Shown here: positions 33,071 through 37,305 of the stretch, one piece after another
How the letters are laid out: each line of letters opens with the position of its first letter
Position numbering within the stretch: the first letter of the stretch is position 1
Assembly: GCF_000685155.1 (NCBI RefSeq)
Contig: NZ_JMIY01000004.1
Location: forward strand, 225,966 to 263,270
Source: Candidatus Methanoperedens nitratireducens
GTDB lineage: Archaea > Halobacteriota > Methanosarcinia > Methanosarcinales > Methanoperedenaceae
Reading direction: 5' to 3'
Length of the DNA stretch: 37,305 nucleotides
The notes under the pieces: generated by a model
Databases searched by the model: none
What the model saw: the letters and a program-made list of their open reading frames with translations, nothing else
Told to the model about the DNA's origin: nothing
Translations under genes and position numbers: made by a program

Positions 33071-34291
33071 TTATCTTGAATACCTGAAAATAGTATCATC
33101 CTTTTTATAAATCAATTCTGCAAGCATATCAGCAATCAGAGGTAAATTCCTTACCTGGTGTTTTATCTTCTTTATAAGACGTTCGATCTGGAGCCGTGTC
33201 CCGATGATGATCAGGTTCACTTTATCTACCTCATGGGATACCGCTCCACGCGGAAGGGCTGCGTCTCCTCCCCTTGCAAGCATTTCCTGTTTTATTATCA
33301 ATGCCTCTGTAGTGGTTACGTTCCTGAGCAGGATATTATATAACACGGTCTTATTTTTCATGACATGGCTTCCACTTCCGGTCACTCCTATGGATCTCAT
33401 CGCTCTTTCGCTGTCATCCTGGTCTTTTATATAGAGCAATTCAGCCTCAAAATCATCAGATCTCACCGCTGGTATTCTCGCCCTTGCAGCCTGCGCAACT
33501 TTTACAGCATCCACTGTAGGTGCAACATCATGCGTCCTGATGATATGGGCTCCGTTTCGCACCGCAATCGCCGTGGCTGCAAGGCTTCCATAAAGCCGCT
33601 CACTGGCGGGTTTATTAAGTACGTCACCAATGAACGATTTCCTGGATATAGCAGCAAGAATGGGCTTTTCGAAAACACGGAGCCTCTTGAGGTTATCTAT
33701 GGTCTCGTAATCGTACATGGGAAGCTTCTGCGCCGTCCATCTGCCGATAGCAGGGTCTATGATAATATTATCAGGATCTACTCCCTTTCCCTCGGCATGG
33801 GATATTATCCTGCCGAGTGAATCCATTACCGCATCCATGCCAGCAGGGTCGCCCGGAAGCTTATTGCTTGCCATCAGTATAACAGGGCAGCTATATTTTT
33901 CTGCCACATCTGCCATAGCGGTATCTGCCGTAAAACCGCTTACATCGTTTATGATATCAGCGCCAGCATCAAGCGCCTCATCTGCTATATCAGAGAACAT
34001 GGTATCAACAGATATTGGAACTCTGATATCCGAGAGATGCTTTATTGCAGGAATGAGGTGCAAGCGCTCCTCTTCTTTTGATATTCTCCGGGCTTGAGGC
34101 CATGTGGAGCGGGCGCCAACATCAATCAGGTCAGCGCCCTCATCGATCATCCTCAGGGCAGCATCTAATATAGAATCGGCCTGAACTACAGACCCTTTAT
34201 AAAACGATTCTCTGCTCAGGTTTATTACACCCATTATCCTTACAGGCTGAGCATCTCCGATTTTCAATCCTGCAATGGTTTTTTCTATCAC
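33071..34291 (-). CDS. folP: Dihydropteroate synthase with extra C-terminal domain
   Basis: A product of 406 residues. The catalytic barrel (about 1-270) shows MGVINLSRESFYKG, EGADLIDVGARSTWP, PISVDTM and IINDVSGF, all standard for DHPS, which joins a pterin to p-aminobenzoate or a related arylamine. The remaining 130 residues form an extension with TTTEALIIKQEMLARGG and ALPRGAVSH, seen in clostridial-type and some archaeal DHPS enzymes. It starts at a GTG at 34291 next to a TATA-like box (minus-strand TTTATAAT, about 34315-34323), so the mRNA is probably leaderless. It leads the operon folP-metV-metF-thiC-like, so it may supply tetrahydrofolate-type carrier. Confidence 0.9.
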   Translation of the reverse strand: MIEKTIAGLKIGDAQPVRIMGVINLSRESFYKGSVVQADSILDAALRMIDEGADLIDVGARSTWPQARRISKEEERLHLIPAIKHLSDIRVPISVDTMFSDIADEALDAGADIINDVSGFTADTAMADVAEKYSCPVILMASNKLPGDPAGMDAVMDSLGRIISHAEGKGVDPDNIIIDPAIGRWTAQKLPMYDYETIDNLKRLRVFEKPILAAISRKSFIGDVLNKPASERLYGSLAATAIAVRNGAHIIRTHDVAPTVDAVKVAQAARARIPAVRSDDFEAELLYIKDQDDSERAMRSIGVTGSGSHVMKNKTVLYNILLRNVTTTEALIIKQEMLARGGDAALPRGAVSHEVDKVNLIIIGTRLQIERLIKKIKHQVRNLPLIADMLAELIYKKDDTIFRYSR

Positions 34292-34312
34292 GTTTTCATC
34301 TAATACTTTTTA

Positions 34313-34326
34313 CAATTATAAAAATG
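34313..34326 (-). promoter_or_regulatory. TATA-like box of the folP operon
   Basis: The minus strand reads CATTTTTATAATTG here. The centre is about 27 bp upstream of the GTG start at 34291, so the transcript would begin at or next to the start codon. This predicts a leaderless mRNA, which is common in archaea, and would explain the absence of a clear ribosome binding site. Confidence 0.45.
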
Positions 34327-34404
34327 TAACCTTAACACACAGCGTTTTCAATAATTCAAATACCATATACCAATTCAGTACTTGTGAAAAAGAGATAGCG
34401 TAAT

Positions 34405-34412
34405 AAAAAAAA
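34405..34412 (-). terminator. Putative T-run terminator after the FKBP gene
   Basis: Eight A bases on the plus strand form eight T bases on the minus strand, right after the FKBP stop codon. This matches an archaeal intrinsic terminator and separates FKBP from the folP operon downstream. Confidence 0.45.
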
Positions 34413-34413
34413 T

Positions 34414-34857
34414 TTAAGAAGAAACATCCACAACCCTGACCTTAAAATGTAATGTTTTTCCAGATAAAGGATGGTTCAGGTCAATAGCTACTGTTTCATC
34501 TGTCACTTCTACTATCTCTGCAGGCATCTGTCTCCCATCCGGTAGACTTAACAAAAACCTCATCCCGGATCTTATCTCCTCTTTAGGGAACTTTTCTCTT
34601 GGTAGTGTCCTGATTAATTCAGGATGATGCTCACCAAAGGCATCCGATGGTTGTAATGTGATATCTTTTTTATCTCCTTTTTCCATTCCTACCACTGCGT
34701 CGTCAAAGCCTTTTATTACCTGTCCAGCACCAACTACAAACTCCAGTGCTTTATCATGCCTTTTAGAACTGTCAAAAACCGTTCCATCATCTAAAGTCCC
34801 TTCATACTCAACTGTTACTTTATCTCCTGTTTTAATCGTAATTTTATCAACCCCCAT
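34414..34857 (-). CDS. FKBP-type peptidyl-prolyl cis-trans isomerase (SlyD-like)
   Basis: A product of 147 residues. The FKBP core is KVTVEYEGTLDDGTVFDSS with the catalytic-site residues (Asp in TVFDSS), and AFGEHHPELI marks the insert-in-flap region that makes it a chaperone-like SlyD/archaeal FKBP. The C-terminal strand AIDLNHPLSGKTLHFKVRV completes the fold. It has no signal peptide, so it acts in the cytoplasm, speeding proline isomerisation and holding unfolded chains. A promoter-like AT-rich stretch (minus-strand CTTAATTAATATA) lies upstream. It is probably a single-gene unit. Confidence 0.95.
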   Translation of the reverse strand: MGVDKITIKTGDKVTVEYEGTLDDGTVFDSSKRHDKALEFVVGAGQVIKGFDDAVVGMEKGDKKDITLQPSDAFGEHHPELIRTLPREKFPKEEIRSGMRFLLSLPDGRQMPAEIVEVTDETVAIDLNHPLSGKTLHFKVRVVDVSS

Positions 34858-35102
34858 TTAATCGTAAAAAGCATCAGGCTCGGTTTACGAATTGTTCACG
34901 GTTATATTAATTAAGTTTTTATTGCTATTATTACTTAAGTCTTATCCATCCGTATGAGAGCGCCGTCTATTCGATTTTCTGAGTGATTGGGGATATAGAT
35001 TGGCACAAATTTAAATAAATAGAAGATGATATTAACAGCTCTGGTAATACTGCATAGTACATTGAATTATTAGTGAGACTAAATACACAAAGGAAAATTC
35101 GA

Positions 35103-35201
35103 ATGATAACCGAAGCTGATACCTGCAGAAAATATGTCTTGCCAAAGTTTTACTCAGCAGGCTGGAGTGATGTACTTGGTGCATATATCCCGTTCGCTTA
35201 G
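35103..35201 (+). pseudogene. Truncated type I restriction enzyme R subunit (HsdR) start
   Basis: A 32-codon open frame begins with ATG at 35103, preceded by AAGGA as ribosome binding site. Its translation, MITEADTCRKYVLPKFYSAG with W next, matches the N-terminus typical of HsdR or related restriction helicases. It then leaves that pattern and stops at 35201. Everything after this is missing, so only the promoter, start and first part of the gene survive. Confidence 0.55.
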
Positions 35202-35355
35202 GGCTTTCTTACCGATATTTTCCATCTCTCATCATCCTGCAAGCAGTAGCGTCCTTTACCAAGATAGGGCATATAACTTAGTATATATATAAGCATATGG
35301 CTTAAAAATGTCTCTAATATTATAGTCTCCTGCCAAACTTACGAGAATTCGAACT

Positions 35356-35488
35356 GCGGATAAACTCAAATGAACGCAGATTTGCTGCATCGTATCTGCG
35401 TTTATCCGCGTAAACCTTTCCTAAAGGTTTATCAAACGAGGGGTATGCGAAGCATACCCCAACACTGCGCAAGCCGAAGTTTCGGCTT
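35356..35488. repeat. Cluster of four stem-loops, possible REP-like element
   Basis: Four hairpins lie in a row. The first has arms GCGGATAA (35356-35363) with ACGCAGAT (35374-35381), pairing with ATCTGCGT (35394-35401) and TTATCCGC (35402-35409). The second is TAAACCTTT/AAAGGTTTA (35411-35431). The third is a 9-bp stem with GAA loop (GGGGTATGC/GCATACCCC, 35440-35460). The fourth is AAGCCGA/TCGGCTT (35471-35488). The flanking TCTGCGGTTAAT resembles intergenic repeats of the GCGGATAAACGCAGAT type. Confidence 0.65.
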
Positions 35489-35610
35489 ATCTGCGGTTAA
35501 TATTTTATTGATTGTTACGTAGCAGACTATAGATATTCAAATTTCAGACACGAAAGACAGCAACTAAAAAACACAGCCTAAAAATAGAAAAAGAATAAAT
35601 AACCCTCGTG

Positions 35611-37164
35611 TTAGTTGTATATTAGTCTAAATTTTCCAAATTTAGGTGTGCCAACAGCATAGAGGGCATCATACGTAATAACTAAGGCATTCTCTCGTTT
35701 GTCTCTATCCAGATCGCCAATTGTGGCTCCCCATATCTTGCTATTGGATGATGCTTCCCACAGGCTGGTTCCATCGCTTCCTTTCCTGGCAGCTACTGTA
35801 AATGTGCCTGTTCCCCAGTTGCTTGTTGTTATGAGCACATCTGCAGTCCTGTCGCCATTGAGGTCACCAGTCGGTACTGCGTATATCCATGCATCTCCTG
35901 TAACTGATTCCTGCCACAGGCTGGTTCCATCGTTCCCTCTTCTGGCAATTACAGTATGGGTATTTGCGCCATCATTATGAATCGTCACCATCACATCATC
36001 GATTTTATCGCCATTTAGATCATTAGCGGATATTGTCTCTATCCAGTTGCCTCCTGTCCCTGATTCTTTCCACAGATTGGTTCCATCCCTTCCTTTCTTT
36101 GCTATTACGGTGTAGTCACCTGTCTTCCAATTGCCTGTTGTTACTAGCACGTCTGCAGTCCTGTCGCCATTGAGATCATCTATTGGTGTGGGGTACAGCC
36201 ATGCATCTGTACCTGAGACTGATTCTTGCCATAAGCTGGTTCCATCGCTTCCTTTCCTGGCAATTATAGTGTGGGTGTTTGTAGTCGAATTATGAACCGT
36301 CATTAGTACGTCATCGATCCTATCCCCATTTAAATCTTTAACTGATCTGGTTTCCATCCAGTCCAACCAGGTACCTTCAATTACCGACTCCTGCCACAGG
36401 TCGGTTCCATCGCATCCTCTCTTGGCAACTGCAGTATAGGTGCCCTCAGCCCAATTGTAAATACTCAATAATAGATCAGCATGCTTATCGCCATTTAGGT
36501 CACTCATTCCGCTTGTCTGTACGTTTCCGCTGCCAGATTCTTCCCAGAGGGTTGCACCATTACTACCCTTCCTGGCAGATATTGTATATGTGCCTGCAGA
36601 CCAGTCATTTACAATAACTACAGTATCAGTCAACCGATCATGATTTATATCATCCATGAACTCTACGGTTACCCACTCATTTCCAGTTACTGACTTCTCC
36701 CACAGGTTGGTTCCATCAATTCCTCTCTTTGCAATCACAGTACGGGTATTTGTATCCTTGTTATTGATAACAACCATAACATCAGGGAGTCTGTCACCAT
36801 CCAGATCCCCATACCTGTGATCTTTTGAAACATCACTTCCGAGAACTTTAATATCCATCCATGCATCCCCTGTTATTGATTCCTCCCATAAATGGGTTCC
36901 GTCGATCCCCCTTTTTGCAATCACTGTTTGGATTCTTGTGTCCGGATTATGTACGAATAATATCAGGTCATCCTTTTTATCACCATCCAGGTCCCCTGTT
37001 TGAACCGTATCCATCCAGCTACTTCCTGGAAAAGACTCTTTCCATAATATAGTAACATCCCCTTCAAAATCGACAGTGCTGCCAGCTACGACTGTTAAGC
37101 TGCTTGCCAGAAGAGCTATTGCAAGTAAGATAGCAATAGCTACCTTTTTAATTTTCTTGTTCAT
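35611..37164 (-). CDS. Secreted FG-GAP/VCBS-repeat beta-propeller protein
   Basis: From the ATG at 37164 the product has 517 residues, preceded by GGTGGGTGGG as ribosome binding site; a GTG at 37173 falls inside that site. The N-terminus is a signal peptide (MNKKIKKVAIAILLAIALLA, then SSLTVVAGS). The mature part is built of about nine repeats of 50-60 residues. Each has an acidic D-x-N/D-G-D-x-x-x-D motif (DLDGDKKDD, DLNGDRTAD, and so on) that fits calcium-binding FG-GAP repeats, plus a G-x-DGT-x-LW[EQ]ES segment. It is a secreted or surface-bound integrin-like propeller with no anchor at the C-terminus (ends FRLIYN). It is adjacent to an IS end at the window edge. Confidence 0.88.
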   Translation of the reverse strand: MNKKIKKVAIAILLAIALLASSLTVVAGSTVDFEGDVTILWKESFPGSSWMDTVQTGDLDGDKKDDLILFVHNPDTRIQTVIAKRGIDGTHLWEESITGDAWMDIKVLGSDVSKDHRYGDLDGDRLPDVMVVINNKDTNTRTVIAKRGIDGTNLWEKSVTGNEWVTVEFMDDINHDRLTDTVVIVNDWSAGTYTISARKGSNGATLWEESGSGNVQTSGMSDLNGDKHADLLLSIYNWAEGTYTAVAKRGCDGTDLWQESVIEGTWLDWMETRSVKDLNGDRIDDVLMTVHNSTTNTHTIIARKGSDGTSLWQESVSGTDAWLYPTPIDDLNGDRTADVLVTTGNWKTGDYTVIAKKGRDGTNLWKESGTGGNWIETISANDLNGDKIDDVMVTIHNDGANTHTVIARRGNDGTSLWQESVTGDAWIYAVPTGDLNGDRTADVLITTSNWGTGTFTVAARKGSDGTSLWEASSNSKIWGATIGDLDRDKRENALVITYDALYAVGTPKFGKFRLIYN

Positions 37165-37247
37165 ATTTCCCACCCACCTTATGCCAGTTAATAATCTGGC
37201 TATAAGAGTTACATCTTATCTACAATAAACCTTCTGCCTTAGTTTTA

Positions 37248-37305
37248 GAGCCTATCCGAAAAGTCCTGCTGCTCTGAATGTTATCCAAGCACATGCAAAA
37301 TGAAT
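37248..37305 (-). mobile_element. Insertion sequence end with transposase C-terminus (partial)
   Basis: From the window edge the minus strand reads IHFACAWITFRAAGLFG and a stop at 37252, the style of the last residues of IS transposases. The sequence around the stop, GAGCCTATCCGAAAAGT at 37248-37264, looks like a terminal inverted repeat of IS5-type elements. The element continues beyond the window, so the family is not fixed. Confidence 0.55.

Larger units (their letters stand above)
34858..35610. other. Gene-poor region with HsdR relic and stem-loop cluster
   Basis: No intact gene is visible across 750 bp. Its left part carries the FKBP promoter (minus strand) and, on the plus strand, a TATA-like box (AATTTAAATAAAT, about 35009-35021). 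A truncated HsdR-like start follows at 35103-35201. The right part (35356-35500) contains four stem-loops in a row. The remainder is AT-rich with nothing recognisable. Confidence 0.45.

Noticed and set aside
35611-37173. Regular repeats that could suggest a CRISPR array or satellite
   Set aside because: They are coding repeats of about 150-190 bp with diverged sequence and conserved acidic protein motifs. There are no short identical repeats with unique spacers, and no cas genes were seen.
1-37305. tRNA, rRNA genes or a prophage
   Set aside because: No cloverleaf-like sequence with a T-arm GTTCRA motif in a proper setting, no rRNA motifs, and no phage structural, terminase or integrase genes were recognised.

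Overview
The window reads as a chromosomal piece of a euryarchaeon, most likely a Methanosarcinales or ANME-2-like methane-metabolising archaeon. The core genes are archaeal: DNA primase PriS, GINS, L44e, S27e, aIF2-alpha, Nop10, a PAC2-family protein, a KaiC-like ATPase and Elp3. There is a FilR1/DUF1724 winged-helix regulator and an F420H2-oxidase-type flavodiiron protein. A surface protein carries two copies of the S-layer duplication domain typical of Methanosarcinales. Many adjacent genes overlap as ATGA, GTGA or TAATG, which points to tightly coupled operons. The genus assignment is inference, not something the sequence proves.

Layout. 1-3.6 kb holds an ICMT-like methyltransferase, a tspO plus pyrimidine-dimer glycosylase pair, and convergent nitroreductase and Hsp20 genes. 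3.7-10.8 kb is an accessory island. It contains two direct copies of an internally deleted IS481-like element flanking an S-layer gene, a relic of a second transposase, a PIN-type toxin-antitoxin pair with a perfect palindromic operator, and an AT-rich gene with a PD-(D/E)XK-like motif. 10.8-14.9 kb carries a coupled set on the minus strand: GDT1-type transporter, multidomain DHH phosphoesterase, a 53-residue 2[4Fe-4S] ferredoxin and a CrtI-like FAD oxidoreductase. 15.0-16.7 kb has a broken Met/Gly-rich exported protein with a PepSY-like tail, a small coupled gene, and a divergent FilR1 regulator with a palindrome in its leader.

16.7-23.2 kb is a long minus-strand information-processing cluster: priS, GINS, rpl44e, rps27e, aIF2-alpha, nop10, PAC2, followed by a methyltransferase, a U32-family protein and a Cys-containing small protein. 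nop10, rps27e and the ferredoxin are short genes found by direct translation. 23.3-28.7 kb on the plus strand has an OGG-type glycosylase, a KaiC-like ATPase with two small membrane proteins and a CheY-type receiver, then a flavodiiron oxidase and a YHS protein. Elp3 (28.7-30.3 kb) converges on a minus-strand operon folP-metV-metF-thiC-like (30.3-34.3 kb) that joins folate-type C1 chemistry to a divergent ThiC paralogue. An FKBP gene follows.

The last 2.4 kb holds a gene-poor stretch with a truncated HsdR relic and a cluster of four stem-loops, a secreted FG-GAP beta-propeller protein, and the end of another insertion sequence at the window edge.

The most interesting items are: the ThiC-like protein with altered motifs inside a folate/C1 operon; the KaiC-like protein whose first domain lacks the catalytic glutamates, co-transcribed with membrane and receiver partners; the mobilised deletion derivative flanking an S-layer gene; the gene with a PD-(D/E)XK-like motif; and the methyltransferase whose zinc-ribbon half has no start codon.
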